Below, one piece after another: positions 21,845 to 32,312 of a stretch of 64,000 nt of DNA. Source of the stretch: Prorocentrum cordatum (Eukaryota; Sar; Dinophyceae; Prorocentrales; Prorocentraceae). A program made the translations under genes and the position numbers. The stretch lies in assembly GCA_963575745.1 (NCBI GenBank), contig CAUYUJ010017859.1, positions 1 to 64,000 of the forward strand. The letters are read 5' to 3'. Under the pieces are notes generated by a model that saw only the letters and a list, made by a program, of their open reading frames with translations, did not search any database and was not told the origin of the DNA. Numbering within the stretch: the first letter of the stretch is position 1; each line of letters opens with the position of its first letter.

Positions 21845-22035
21845 TCGCATTGCTAATGTGCCAGAAATGGCGCTTTGGCACGATTTCGGACGTTGATTCG
21901 CGGTGCTGAAGTCCCAGGAATGACTGTCTGACACGAGTCAGGATTGTCAAGACGCAACAATAACAGTGATTCGCGGCCTTCCAATCCCAGGAATGGGTAC
22001 CTGGCACAGTTGCGGATGCTCGAACGATTGTCTTC
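21845..22035. repeat. Diverged about 100-bp direct repeat
   Basis: Two units contain GTTGATTCGCGG / GTGATTCGCGG, CCCAGGAATG and CTG(A/G)CAC(A/G) in the same order. Otherwise this AT-richer stretch (21,770-22,150) has no recognisable gene. Confidence 0.45.
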
Positions 22036-22154
22036 CAACGGGGCACTTCCTCCAGTGAAAATGTATGCTTGTAGGGTCTGGGGGCCTGTTAACAAGGAAC
22101 TTGGAGGGATGGTGTATTGCACCATCGTTGATGAGTCTTGGGTTTGCACTGGTT

Positions 22155-22204
22155 CTCCTCCTCCTCCTCCTCCTCCTCCTCCTCCTCCTCCTCCTCCTCC
22201 TCCG
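22155..22204. repeat. (CTC)n microsatellite
   Basis: Pure CTC run. Confidence 0.95.
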
Positions 22205-22262
22205 TCCGCCGCTTCCTCCTGCCGGCGCACGTGATCTCGGCCTCCAGGACCTGCTTTCATGG

Positions 22263-22443
22263 AGGCCTCCCAAACGGGTCCTGCGCAATGGGGTCGGGGG
22301 ATCGTGCCGCACCGCCCATCGGCGATGCCTTGGCGACGTCAAAATGGCGAAAACCGTGCGCTGAATCGCGCCGCATCGACGATGTGTCGGCGATACGGCG
22401 CGATCCTCCAGCCCCGTCTACTCCGGCCCCATTATCAAGGCCT
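22263..22443. mobile_element. Palindromic element I, copy 3
   Basis: Begins AGGCCTCCCAAACGGG and ends CCCCATTATCAAGGCCT. Inside are GGGGGATCGTGCCGC and GCGGCGCGATCCTCC-type arms around GATGTGTCGGCGATAC. Confidence 0.65.
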
Positions 22444-22639
22444 GAAATTCGATGGCGAGCGAGGAGGGGAAGTGAGAAGGAGAAGGCCTTCTCAGGAGTC
22501 CTCTCGCATTCTGAAAGGCTTTCTGTGTCTTCGGGGGAGGCTGAGAAAACTTCTCAGAAGGCTGGGGGATTCCGAGCCTTCTGAGAAGGCCCGCCCTTTC
22601 TCGCTTCCAGTCCGTGCACGGTTTCCCCGGGGCCGTAGG

Positions 22640-22795
22640 CGACCCGAGGAGGAGGAGGTGGAGGAGGCGGAGGAGGAGGAGGAGGAGGAGGGAGGAGGAG
22701 GAGGGAGGAGGGAGGAGGAGGGAGGAGGAGGAGGAGGAGGAAGGAGGAGGAGGAGGAGGAGGAGGAGGAGGAGGAGGAGGAGGAGGAGGAGGAGG
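22640..22795. repeat. (GGA)n microsatellite
   Basis: Purine-only GGA/GAGG run of about 150 bp. Confidence 0.95.
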
Positions 22796-22975
22796 GGTCG
22801 CCGAAGCCCTTCGGAGAAACCCTCCACCCCCCCGGGCTCGCCGCCGAGAGCTGCTTCCACGATCTTGGCCTCCAGGGGCCGCCTCGTGGTCCCAAGGCCG
22901 CCGAGAGCACGCCCGCAAAACGATCCGCTTTATCTGTCTTCCCTCTTGGGCACACCATGTTCCCTGCATGACGCG

Positions 22976-23216
22976 CCTGTAGTACGGTGAGCGTTGTTTT
23001 TATTATGCGTTTGGACATTGGGCGGAGGGGGGGGGTCTGACTCTGGACCTCTGCTTGCTGCGACTGTTTGCAGCACTGGGTCCTATGATGGGGAGACCCC
23101 ACCTGCTCGAAACGGGCGCCCCCAGAAGCCAAGATCCACTCCATGGGTGGGAGGGGGGGCTTTGGGACCCGCGCCGATCGGCAAAACAACGGATAAGAAA
23201 ACGATCACCTGTAGTA
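22976..23216. mobile_element. Element B, copy 2 (9-bp flanking repeat)
   Basis: Body about 22,985-23,207. CCTGTAGTA is at 22,976-22,984 and 23,208-23,216. Termini are inverted: GTGAGCGTT-TTTATTA against the complement of GGATAAGAAAACGATCAC. Internal GGACATTGGGCGGA, GACCTCTGCTTG and CCACCTGCTCGAAAC match copy 1. Confidence 0.8.
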
Positions 23217-23490
23217 AGGCAATCGTGCACGGCTTCTCGCGCGGACCCCTGGGGCCGGATACCGCTGCTGCCACAGGATGCGTTACATGACTCAACTAAA
23301 GACTGGTCTGTGTGTGAGTGCCCGCTCTAATGACGACGCTTCCGTGCGAAACGCAGACGGGGCCCCGCAAGTTTCGACCCCCTCCCCCAGGGCCAAGCCT
23401 TCATCCTGGGTCGTGATCTGAGAGGGCCCTGGGGCCCGGCGAGAGACATCAAGGGCAAGAACCACAACACTCTGAATGCCTGTATCGACA

Positions 23491-23662
23491 CGCTAGAATC
23501 AGATCGGACATGCCCTCTTACAAGCGTATCTCGCAAAACACAAAAAAATACTATGTCAAACAGATTCAAACATACCGGAAAAGAGTCGAAAAATCGTCCT
23601 GGACCATTGCTTGACTATTGTTAGATTTTCCTCCTGTAGAGGGACATGCCCGATTTAACGCT
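23491..23662. mobile_element. Element C, copy 2 (162 bp, duplication ACGCT)
   Basis: Body 23,496-23,657, flanked by ACGCT. Inverted ends TCGGACATGCCCTCTTACAA and the complement of CCTGTAGAGGGACATGCCCG. Confidence 0.8.
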
Positions 23663-23687
23663 GGAGAGCTGGGTCCACGGGAAGGGG

Positions 23688-23933
23688 CTTAGTGGGCCCT
23701 GGAAACGACAGGGCGTTTTTTTACAGGCTCCGTTTTGCAGCTTTTTGCCGGTTCCGGCGCCGTTTTTTTGCCGGTTCCGTCGCCGTTCTTTTACGGGTTC
23801 CCGCTCTGGTTCCAATCCTGGAGCCGTTTTTGTTGCCGCTTCCGGTCGCCGTTTTTTTGCCGTTTCCATTTTCAAGGGACACTTTTTCGGAAACGGTGCA
23901 CAAACGGCCCTGCCGTTTCCGGGGCCCACTAAG
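23688..23933. mobile_element. Element D, copy 1 (246 bp, about 30-bp TIRs)
   Basis: Starts CTTAGTGGGCCCTGGAAACG and ends CGTTTCCGGGGCCCACTAAG. The interior is built of CCGTTTTTTTGCCGGTTCCG-like subrepeats of about 20 bp. No single target duplication is convincing. Confidence 0.8.
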
Positions 23934-23989
23934 CGCGGAAAGGGGTCGTGACCTCCAGGGCCCGACCACTCCCGACCGAGAGGGGGAGG

Positions 23990-24055
23990 GGGAGGGGGGG
24001 AAGGAGGAGGGGGAGGAGGAGGAGGAGGAGGAGGAGGAGGAGGAGGAGGAGGACG
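23990..24055. repeat. (GGA)n microsatellite
   Basis: GGGGGA units grading into GGA. Confidence 0.9.
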
Positions 24056-24214
24056 AGAAGGGGGAGGGGAATGGCAGGGCAGCTGGGCCGAGGGTGCCCC
24101 CGAGTGTCCGACGTGCTAGGTAGGCATGGCTCGGCGACCTCGGCCGCGTGCGGGCCCTGTGGACCGCGAGACTGTGGCTGACCCCAAAGGAGGTCCAGCT
24201 GAAAGGGGAGGGTG

Positions 24215-24392
24215 CCAAGGATTTGGGGCAATTGTACTGCACATGTGTTGCGCCAAAGAACTGTACTGCGTCGTATTGCAACTAAGGCATTGCACGCGGA
24301 AGACCCAGCAATAGATTTGCGAACTGGAACGTATTGCACGCCCCAAATCTATTGCAGCCCCACAAATCTATTGCACCACATCTATTGCACCA
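24215..24392. repeat. Imperfect inverted repeat with CAAATCTATTGCA units
   Basis: GATTTGGGGCAATTGTACTGC near 24,219 is inverted relative to GCCCCAAATCTATTGCA near 24,340. Three (A)AATCTATTGCA units follow. It is probably another small foldback element. Confidence 0.45.
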
Positions 24393-25135
24393 CCCCCTTG
24401 TCGCTGGATCCCCCTTTTGGGTCAACCCGAGAGACAGGAACCGGGTCCTGAGAAAGGGATCCTAAACGGTTCTTCTCGGCATTGGTAATCAAACACTTCT
24501 ACGAGTGCACATGGCCATCTCCGACATGGATGTCGAGGTGAATCTGTATAGTTGTCCTCCTCGAGCCGTTGTCGGCACCCTGGGACCGTCAAACAATTTG
24601 CCCTGAGGAAGTGGTCGAGATCCCCTGGGGCCGATGTCACAACACAAATGTAACGACGGAGGCGAGGGGAACGGTACCTGAGGGAAAGAGGTCATGGACA
24701 AGGTGGCTCTCCCCAGGGCCACGTCTTCGTTCCGAACCGATGTTCATCCCGAGTTATTGTTTGGCGGTCCTGAGTGTGAGTACCATGTGGGACCTACTCT
24801 AGAATAATAATATACCGTAGACGGATTTACCCTTTCTCCGACCTTGCAGCGCGCCAAACGCAACGGCGACGTTGTCCATAGACGTATCCACCCCGCAAGT
24901 GTCTACGGACGTCACGGCACCCAATGTGTCTATAGACGCTTTGGGCAAGGACGTGAGAAGGGCATTTGGCATCGGCCCCGAATGTTGGTCTTCTAGAAGC
25001 AGGTAGGCTTGGCCCTCCAAGTCCTGTGTCCGGATGCCGAAAACGACGAAACCCTGGCTGCCGTGACTCTTTTTGCGACGGCCGGATCTGGACATTCCCT
25101 CATGACGACCCATGGCCTCTGCCACGTGCACGGCC
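24393..25135. other. Non-repetitive stretch, possible exon remnants
   Basis: Free of obvious satellites. A minus-strand frame at 24,799-25,131 has an ordinary amino-acid composition, but no family or splice structure is recognisable. Nothing firmer can be said. Confidence 0.3.
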
Positions 25136-25293
25136 TTTTGTAGGGGCTTACATGCGAACCCTACCCCTACCCCCCACGATTTCTGAGCGGGAGGGTGGGG
25201 TTCACCTCGTTCGGGAGCTCTCGAGCGAAGTGAACCCCACCCTCCCCCTCAGAAACCGTGGGGGTAGGGTTCGCATGTAAGCCCCCTATTTTG
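25136..25293. mobile_element. Foldback element FB2 (148 bp, duplication TTTTG)
   Basis: Body 25,141-25,288 runs TAGGGGCTTACATGCGAACC to GGTTCGCATGTAAGCCCCCTA (left arm four G, right arm five C). It is nearly all palindrome, with arms of about 70 bp. TTTTG lies at 25,136-25,140 and 25,289-25,293. It is the intact sister of FB1. Confidence 0.85.
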
Positions 25294-25429
25294 GAAGACC
25301 GGGCGCCTGACTCGTCGGGCTCGGAGGTGCGAGTGGAAGCGAACACCGCCACCCCAAGCAGCGCAAGGGCCACCGCCCCCGGCAACTTCAGGCGGCGGCG
25401 CACATGCCCATTTCGCGGCATCGCCTGGC

Positions 25430-25740
25430 TGGCATAGAGGAAGGCAAGAGCAGTGGAGGTAACGGGAGGAGGGGGATGAGGAGAGAGAGGAAGGACGAGG
25501 AGGGGGCGGAGGAGGAGGACTAGGAGGACAATGAGGAGACAGGCCAACTCGGAGAAATGACGAAGGTGAGCAGGAGGGACGAAGAGGACGGGCAGGAACA
25601 TGGAGGAGGAGGAGGAGGTGGAGGAGGTGGAGGAGGAGGACGAGGAAGAGGAGGCGGGAGGAGAATGAGCAGGAGGAGCGAGAAGATGAGGAGGGAGGAG
25701 CTAAAGATGGCGAGATGACAGAGGAGAAACATAGGGAGGA
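25430..25740. repeat. Degenerate GGA-rich purine tract
   Basis: Purine-rich, with GGAGGA cores at 25,600-25,690. The rest of 25,294-26,040 holds no recognisable gene. Confidence 0.75.
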
Positions 25741-26043
25741 CGACAAAAGGGGAACAAGAGAAACAGGAAGAGCACTGAGGGATGATGGGGTAAAGTCCAA
25801 TGGGGAGGAGGGAAAGGAGGGGGCCGGAGGAACACGCCTCGTTCTGATTCGACGCATGGGCCCCCCTCCGTCTCGATTCGACTCTGCCCAGGGCGGGACC
25901 TTCATCTCGGCCCCGCCCTCCAAAACCCCACCGCGGCGACCAGCCGCACCGCTCCGTGGCTGCTTTCTCTGTGGCGCTGGACCTCTGAGCGGCAGGCCGC
26001 CGACCATCCGCGCGCGTGGCCCTGGCCTGAGCGGCATGGGGGG

Positions 26044-26289
26044 CTTAGTGGGCCCTGGAAACGACAGGGCCGTTTCTTTACCGGTTCCGTTTGGCCGTTT
26101 TGTTGCCAGTTCCGACGCCGTTTTTTTACCGGTTCCGTCGCCGTTTTGTGACCGGTTCCGGCTCCAGTTCCGATCCTGGAGCCGTTTTTTTGCCGTTTCC
26201 GGTCGCCTTTTTTTGCCGTTTCCATTTTCAATGGACACTTTTCTGGAAACGGTGAAAAAACGACCCTGCCGTTTCCGGGGCCCACAAAG
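26044..26289. mobile_element. Element D, copy 2
   Basis: Same termini and length as copy 1 (CTTAGTGGGCCCTGGAAACG; right end GTTTCCGGGGCCCACAAAG). GGCATGGGGGG on the left and GGCAGGGGGG on the right may be relics of the target. Confidence 0.8.
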
Positions 26290-27150
26290 GCAGGGGGGCC
26301 CGTATCACTGGCCGAAGAGCCCCCGAGGAGCCAAGGGCCCCCGGAGAGCCGAGAGAGGAGCCGCAAAAAGCGCCCTCGGCGCCGCCAGGATCGGCGCTCT
26401 CCCGCGAGCCCCGGGGGGCGCCCCCGGGCCGCCCCCCCACGGCCGGCGCCGCTGTGGAGCCCTCGGGGGGCCTCGCGCGGCTCTTCGGAGCCCCCACGGA
26501 GCACTGCAAGAGGACGCCGAGGTGGCCCCGAAGCGGCTCCACGATGGCCCCGCCGAGGGCCACGGACCCGTCGCCTGGAGGAGGAGAAGGAGGAGGAGGA
26601 GGAGGAGGAGGAGGAGGAGGAGGACGAGGAGGAGGAGGGGGAGGGGGAGAGGGAGGAGGAGGAGGAGGAGGAGGAGGAGGAGGTGCATCGGTGAGCGGCC
26701 CTCGACAAGGAGACCGGGCGGTCCTGGGGGGGCTGGGGTCCGGGGCCCCTGCCGCGGCAGACGCCGGGCCTCTTCTGGGGGTCGACGCGCCCCGCCTCGG
26801 ACCTGCCCCCGGCGACGCTGCGATGGCCGCGCCCACCGGGCCCCATGGCTGGCGGATGCAGGGGGGGCCAGCCCACAGTCGGCGGTGGACAAACCGCCCT
26901 TTAGTAAACCTCCCCTCAATGACAACGGCCTGGGACCAAAACCGACGGACCTGGGCCCGCCAAAATGACGGCCGCGACGTCCTCTCGCGAACCGAAAACG
27001 GCCGATTCCGTAATCGACGTGTCAGGGTAGGAGGTCTGTCAACCTCCGACACAAGAAACCTTCCACAAGAACCCAGCCCCGAGACCCCGGGAAGTACCCG
27101 GATGCCTGGGGAGGGAGCGCTGCGCCTTCCAGGACCAAGCCGTCCGAGCC
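26290..27150. other. Very GC-rich stretch with a GGA tract at 26,578-26,690
   Basis: Gly/Pro/Arg-rich frames on all strands. No motif recognised. Confidence 0.4.
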
Positions 27151-27355
27151 CAAGATCGGGAGCGGCCAAGAGGGGGGTGTCCAAGAGGGGGGGGTGCAAA
27201 TCATGACCGGCGGCATGTGCGCGGCCCAGCGGGGGGGGCCAGGGACGTAATGAAATAAGAAGAGGCTTCATGAAATCTGGGGAAATATCATGGCCCCCGC
27301 CATGATATCCACCCCCCCCTAGTCATCACCCCCCTCTTTGCCGCCCCCGACGAGA
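27151..27355. mobile_element. Element E, copy 1 (195 bp)
   Basis: Body 27,156-27,350. Inverted ends TCGGGAGCGGCCAAGAGGGG and the complement of CCCCTCTTTGCCGCCCCCGA. Flanks CAAGA and CGAGA agree at four of five bases. Confidence 0.7.
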
Positions 27356-27502
27356 AGCCCCGGGGCACCCTGGAGGCAAGCAGGGCGTCTCTCGGCATGG
27401 GCCTCCGCGCGGGGCAGGCGCTTCCGCCGGCCCCCCCGGGCCCTGGGCTCGCCCAGCCAACCTGGCGCCCCTGGGTGGGCCACTGGCGCCGCCCGGGCTC
27501 GG

Positions 27503-27676
27503 ATGCATGAAGGCGCCATGGGACACACAAGTAAATACACACAAATAAAAGGATCCCCCAGATTTCCCCATGTTTTCTGGCTTTTCGTCTTCCCCCCCCA
27601 CTTCCCATATGTTCCCATATTTTCCTGGGAGTCGACGATTCATTGTGTCTGTGTGTTTCTCTCTCTCCTGAATGCA
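27503..27676. mobile_element. Element A, copy 3 (164 bp, duplication ATGCA)
   Basis: Body 27,508-27,671; ATGCA at 27,503-27,507 and 27,672-27,676. It shares GGGACACACAA, TACACACAAATAAAA, TTTTCTGG and CATTGTGTCTGTGTGTTT with copies 1 and 2. Confidence 0.85.
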
Positions 27677-27976
27677 GTCGCGCCGACCCTGCTAACCGCC
27701 GGCAGAAGAGGATCACGACGATGGCCCACGACCCCACCGCCGGAGGCGAGGCGCGGCCTTCCCGCCAGCTGCGCCGACCGTCGACCCAGCGATCCGCGAA
27801 GCTGAGAAACGAGTCGAAGCAAGAAGAACGCCGCGAAGGCAAGCGAGATCACGCCATCGCCGACGTAGAACTCTGCGAGCAGCTTTCAGGTTCGACATCG
27901 AGGGCCAAGAACTCCTTGACCCTGCAGGCCGCGACCGCCACCAGCATCCAAGCTCTTCCGATCGGAGAGGTCCCTC

Positions 27977-28343
27977 CGTAGCGGGCCCCGGAAACGACAA
28001 AGCCGTTTTTGTTACCGGTTCCGTTTTGCCGTTTTTTGGCCGGTTCCGACGCCAATTTGCCGGTTCCGTCGCCGTCCAATGACGGGTTTCCGCTCCGGTT
28101 CCACTCCCGGGGCCGTTTTTGCTGCCGTTTCCGGTCGCCGTTTTTTCCCGCTTCCATTTTCACGAGACACTTCTTCGGAAACGGTGAAAAAATTGGGCGC
28201 CCGAGTTATCCGGGGTAACTCGGGTCCGGGGTAACTCGGGTTTGGATTCCGGAAAATGGAACCCGAGTTAGCCCTGACCCGAGTTACCCCTGATGATTCG
28301 GGGCTCTGAAAAAACGGCCCTGCCGTTTCCAGGGCCCACTAAG
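27977..28343. mobile_element. Element D, copy 3, carrying a nested foldback
   Basis: D ends are GCGGGCCCCGGAAACGAC (left) and CCGTTTCCAGGGCCCACTAAG (right). Relative to copies 1 and 2 a 116-bp block (28,193-28,308) is inserted at a run of six A, which is present on both sides (28,187-28,192 and 28,309-28,314). The block is itself palindromic, with GGGGTAACTCGGGT units on the left and ACCCGAGTTACCCC units on the right. Confidence 0.75.
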
Positions 28344-28800
28344 GGCCCCTCCCCCGACGAGAGGCCGGCGCTCCTTTCGCGGGCGTCGAAGCCACCTTTC
28401 GCCCTGCACCCGCGGTCGCGCGCGAACTCGAGGAGCTCGTCGAAACCGCGATATCGCCGAGCAGTGCCTGGCCAGCCACGGCGTCGACCTCGGCGTAGGC
28501 GCCGACGCCCCCCGCCGCGAGGCGCGCCGGCATGGATAGATTGCTCTCGACGAGATCCTGAATGCACTTGGCCTGATATTCCGTTCGTATTTCGGAGGCC
28601 CCCTCGCCCTCGAGGGCCGGCTGCGCCGCGGCGGCGAGTCCTGGGAGGGAGCCGTCCCAGAGAACCCCGAGCTGGAATGTTGGCCATTGTCGCCATGCTA
28701 GACGCATGAGAAGGCCGTCCGCGCTCGAGATCCTGGATCTGCCGATGATCGTTCCAAATTTTTCTCGGCCGCCATCCTTAGGAAAAGGAGAAGTCGCCAT
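28339..28800 (-). pseudogene. Unrecognised coding fragment truncated by element D
   Basis: An ATG at 28,800 opens a frame of 153 residues with a balanced composition and GC-ending codons. This is unlike the low-complexity frames around it. Its stop lies inside the terminal repeat of D copy 3, so the reading frame was probably cut by that insertion. No domain recognised. It could be an exon or part of the retroelement remnant upstream on the same strand. Confidence 0.3.
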
Positions 28801-28996
28801 AAACAAAAAGTTGTGGCGCTCCGCGCGGATTTCTTGGCTCTGCGCTGGACCCCCTCCCTGGCGCGCTCCGCGCGAATGCAAGAAAACTGCGCGGAGCGCC
28901 CAAAGTTTATGTCATTGCGTTTTTCTGTTTCGAAGCATGGCCTGCGGCATGCGTCCGCGCAACGACCCTTTTCCCCGCTATGGCGAGCCTCTTCTT

Positions 28997-29270
28997 GTGA
29001 GCGATTTCTTCTCCGGCGTTTCGACGTTGGGCGGAAGCGGACCTCTGCTTAGCGCGGCGGTTTGCAACAGGACGTCCACTACGGGGGAGACTCCACCCGC
29101 TCGAAGCACGCGCCAAACACAGCGAAACTCTACTCCATGGGGGAGAAGGGCGAGGAGGAGGAGGAGGAGGAGGAGGAGGAGGAGGAGGAGGAGGAGGAGG
29201 AGGAGGAGGAGGAGGGGGGGAGGGCGAGGGCCCGCGCCGATCGGCAAAGCACGGAGTAGAAAACGATCAC
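28997..29270. mobile_element. Element B, copy 3, with internal GGA expansion
   Basis: Begins GTGAGCGATTTCTTCTCCGG and ends CGGAGTAGAAAACGATCAC, inverted over about 20 bp. It matches copy 2 throughout except for a (GGA)n run at 29,152-29,220, inserted after TCCATGGGGGAGAAGGGC. Flanks begin CCTCT on both sides, a weak duplication. Confidence 0.75.
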
Positions 29271-29299
29271 CCTCTCGAGGTCGGTCTCCGTCCACCGTT

Positions 29300-30174
29300 C
29301 GAACCCTGGGCGGGGCGCGCCTCCTGTCCCAAGAGCCATCGCGGCCAAGCGTTCTGGCCGTCTCGAACTTGCGAGGCCCCCGCCGGGTGCGAGGGCGCTC
29401 CACGCCGGAGCGCCCCTCGACAAGCGCCGCCAGCACAGCGGTGGCCTCGTCCTCGTCCAAGTCCTGGGGCTCCAGCACAAGCGGGAAGGCCTCTGCATTA
29501 TGCTTCAGGGCCCCACCTCGTCGCCCAAGTCGTCGTCGTAAAGCGTCGTGTCCTCCGCGCCATCTTTGTTGGACTGGCATGTCCTGAAAAGGGCCGGCGG
29601 AGGAGCGGGCAGAGCCTTCCTCTCGGCGACGTCGAACTCGATCAGAGCGGCACGGGTGGAGGAGAAGTCCTTGCGCCCGATCGCGATCATCGAGAGGTTT
29701 ATCCTGTGTTCTGCTGCGTCAGAGCAGCACCCTCACCCAAGCATCGGTCGTTGACTGCGTCCACGAGCGTTGATTTGGGCGCCACGGCGGAGGACGAAGT
29801 CCTTTGGGTGTCACCCAGTCTGATCACGTAGTCAAGCAATCCTGAATTCTAGGTTCTTTTTCACGGTCCCCGTGACGTTCGCCGTTCAGCACGGCGATGT
29901 GTGAGAGCAACTTACTGATGGCGTCCTCGGCGTCCAGCATGGCTCGGATCACTCTGAAGCGCGTCTGGAGCTCAACCGGGCAAGCCTCTATCACATTCAC
30001 CGCCTGCTGCGTCTCTGGAGACCCAATGTGAGCCGACCACGAAGAAGGGCGCTGGCGATACAGGCCGAGGCGCTCGGAATCCAACCAGGCTGGGGGTGTG
30101 CGAAGTCGCGGCTGCGATGTTGTACTATGGGCGAACCTACGGAACCCCACCGATCGTCCACCGATCGAACCCAT
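29300..30174 (-). pseudogene. Degraded coding region, possibly a retroelement gag remnant
   Basis: Three minus-strand frames contribute successive protein-like stretches: about 30,090-29,850 (with IEACPVELQTRFRVIRAML), 29,840-29,715 (LLDYVIRLGDTQRT and GEGAALTQQ), and 29,700-29,505 (RAALIEFDVAERKALPAPP). The reading then shifts again to AEAFPLVLEPQDLDEDEATA at about 29,490. Frame changes without good splice sites suggest decay rather than introns. The order and an EGxxLTxQ-like motif recall gag-like proteins of copia-type elements, but that is from memory and not tested. Confidence 0.35.
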
Positions 30175-30680
30175 CGCTCCAGTTCACTCCAGTCCCAGCT
30201 GCTTTGAGGTCCTTGGCCGTCGTTGCCCGTTTTGGTGCCCGCCCCTGCGGTCGTGCTGCCGGTGCTGCTGCTGCGCTGGCCTGGCCAGCGCCGTACCAGT
30301 CCACCAAGACGACCACCTCGTCGCTGATCCCTGGCAAGCGAGCACTCGGGGCCGTCCCTTGCCACAGGTCGGAATCCAGCTGTCACGGATCAAAACATGC
30401 ATCTGCCGCCGTCGCCGGCGGCGCCGTGGGCGCGGCGCCCGGTGCCTAGGCCTCGTTGCCGCCCTTTCCCGCGGCTCCTCCATCTCTGTTCCGACCCTTT
30501 CCTTCTCCAACCATCGCTCCGTTTACTAACGGCTGGTGCTAGACGACATCAGGAGGATGAGTTTGTGACAGGAGAGCGGACGCCAGGGGAGATCTGGCAA
30601 CGTCCCAGCGCGTCAGCGCCGTCTGAGCCACACCGGCTAAGCACGGGGAGAAGAGATGGGAAGACGATGAGGGAAGCTCG
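30175..30680. other. Stretch without a firm call
   Basis: May contain the upstream part of the decayed minus-strand coding region. Frames are Ala/Arg-rich and no motif is recognised. Confidence 0.3.
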
Positions 30681-30920
30681 GAGGCGCTGGAGGACGAGGA
30701 CGAGGAGGAGGAGGAGGAGGAGGAGGAGGAGGAGAGGAGGGAGGAAGGGATGGAGGAAGGGAGGAGGAGGAGAGAAGGGAGGAAGGGAGAAAGGGAGAAG
30801 GGAGGAGGAGGAGGAGGAGGAGGAGGAGGAGGAGGAGGAGGAGAGGAGGGAGGAGGAGGAGAGGAGGAGGAGGAGGGAGGAAGGGAGAGAGGAGGAGAGG
30901 GGGGAGGAGCAGGAGCAATC
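30681..30920. repeat. (GGA)n purine tract
   Basis: GGA, GGGA and GAAGG units, entirely purine for about 200 bp. Confidence 0.9.
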
Positions 30921-31329
30921 GAAAAGACGCCCACGTGCGCCCGCATTGGAACAGAACCGACCCTGGCGAGGATGCTGCCCTGCGCGGGAAGGGGAGTCGA
31001 AGGTCCTCCTCCTTGCCCTTGCCCTACTCATCGTCGTCCCCCTGCTCAACTCGAGGGCGGCGAATGGGGACGATCGACGAGGAGAGAGAGGTCGGGGGGG
31101 GGGGATCGAAATATTGGAGGCCGCCCAAGCTTCGCTGAAATAAACGCGGTCGGCAGATCACGACGCATCGCCGCGATGTGTCTCACGTGCACCGGCGGCG
31201 CCAGGCTGGAAACGAAGCCGGCCCCTGGATCACGCCGCACATCGCCGCTATTCGGACCCAACCTGGGTGATAGGTAAAGGAGACTTGAGGCGGAGGGGTG
31301 CACAGAGCGGTCGACGGCAAGAGACGTCG

Positions 31330-31475
31330 ACATCGCATCGGGAGGAACAGGACCGGCCGCATCGGCACGAACTCGAGATCGACTCGGACATCGGTCGCGC
31401 CAGGATGCACAATAACGCGGTGCAGACACCGGGCCGCATCGGATCATCCGAAGATCGGAATGGATCGGGGATCTA
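31330..31475. repeat. Dispersed repeat H, copy 2
   Basis: Shares GGCCGCATCGGC, GACTCGGA, CGCCAGGATGCA-AATAAC and CCGGGCCGCATCGGATCATC with 18,600-18,750. Confidence 0.55.
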
Positions 31476-31509
31476 CTGACCCGGGTCAATCCAGATCCAG
31501 GTCAATCGG

Positions 31510-31585
31510 CCTTCGCAGGGTCCTGCAAGATCCTGCAGGATCCTGCAGTGCACCCCTGGCTCTGCAGGATCCTGCAAGACCTGGC
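31510..31585. repeat. GATCCTGCAG short tandem repeat
   Basis: Six units of (A/G)(A/G)TCCTGCA(A/G)G in 75 bp. Confidence 0.8.
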
Positions 31586-31617
31586 GCTCTGGCCGACACC
31601 CGTTTGCCTTGACCCCC

Positions 31618-32037
31618 GTCTCTCGGGGGCGGCCAAGAGGGGGGCGTCCAAGAGGGGTGTGTGCAAATCATGGCCCGAGGCATGTGGGCGGCCCAGGGGG
31701 GGGGGGCAAGGGACGTAATGACATAAGAAGAGTGGCCATGAAAGCTGAGGAAGCATTATGGCCCAAGCCATGAAATCCCCTCCCCATAGCCTTCATCCCC
31801 CCCTTGGCTTTGGACGCCCGAAATGGGTACCGAAAAAAGGGGTACAATGCCCAACAGCAAGTGTCCCAAACCAACAGCGGCCGCTGTTGGGCAGGCGGCC
31901 CTCTGTCTCAAATGGACACAGGCCGCGGCGGCGTGGACAGCGAATCCTGTCCAAATTGAACAAGAACTGCTGTTGGGCATTGTACCCATTCTTTCAATAC
32001 CCATTTCGGGCGTCCAGATTGGCCGCTCCCGAATCTC
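31618..32037. mobile_element. Element E, copy 2, interrupted by element F
   Basis: Left end TCGGGGGCGGCCAAGAGGGG at 31,623. The right end is reassembled from CATCCCCCCTTGGC at 31,795-31,808 and CGCTCCCGA at 32,024-32,032, which is its inverse. Flanks GTCTC and ATCTC agree at four of five bases. The interior matches copy 1 (GTGCAAATCATG, GGGACGTAATGA, ATAAGAAGAG). Confidence 0.75.
31804..32023. mobile_element. Element F nested in element E (210 bp, about 48-bp TIRs)
   Basis: Body 31,809-32,018. The ends begin TTTGGACGCCCGAAATGGGTA and its near-perfect inverse. Similarity continues through GGGTACAATGCCCAACAGCA, giving TIRs of about 48 bp. TTGGC flanks both sides (31,804-31,808 and 32,019-32,023). 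Removing F and one TTGGC restores the right terminal repeat of E. Confidence 0.88.
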
Positions 32038-32312
32038 TTGAGCCCCGAATCGAGCCGGACCGGGCTGGTAGGCGTCGGCATCGCATCGGACCGATCGGAT
32101 CGTCACGGCCCCTGCTTGGAGGGCACGGCGGCACGGCAGCAGGACTTTCTCTTGCGCCCTCGGGCCCAGGGCCCGGCCGCCGCCGCCACGGGCGCCGGCC
32201 GGGAGGGCACGTGCCGCGCGCAGCTGTGGCCCTGCCAGAAGCTGTCCCATGCCTGTGGCAAGCTCGTGTCCTGACGTGAGACGACGCCAGGGCGACGATG
32301 ACAGTGCAGTGG

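Noticed and set aside
23688-26289. A common target duplication for D copies 1 and 2
   Set aside because: Similar G-rich flanks exist (AAGGGG; GGCATGGGGGG) but are not adjacent to both ends in a consistent way.
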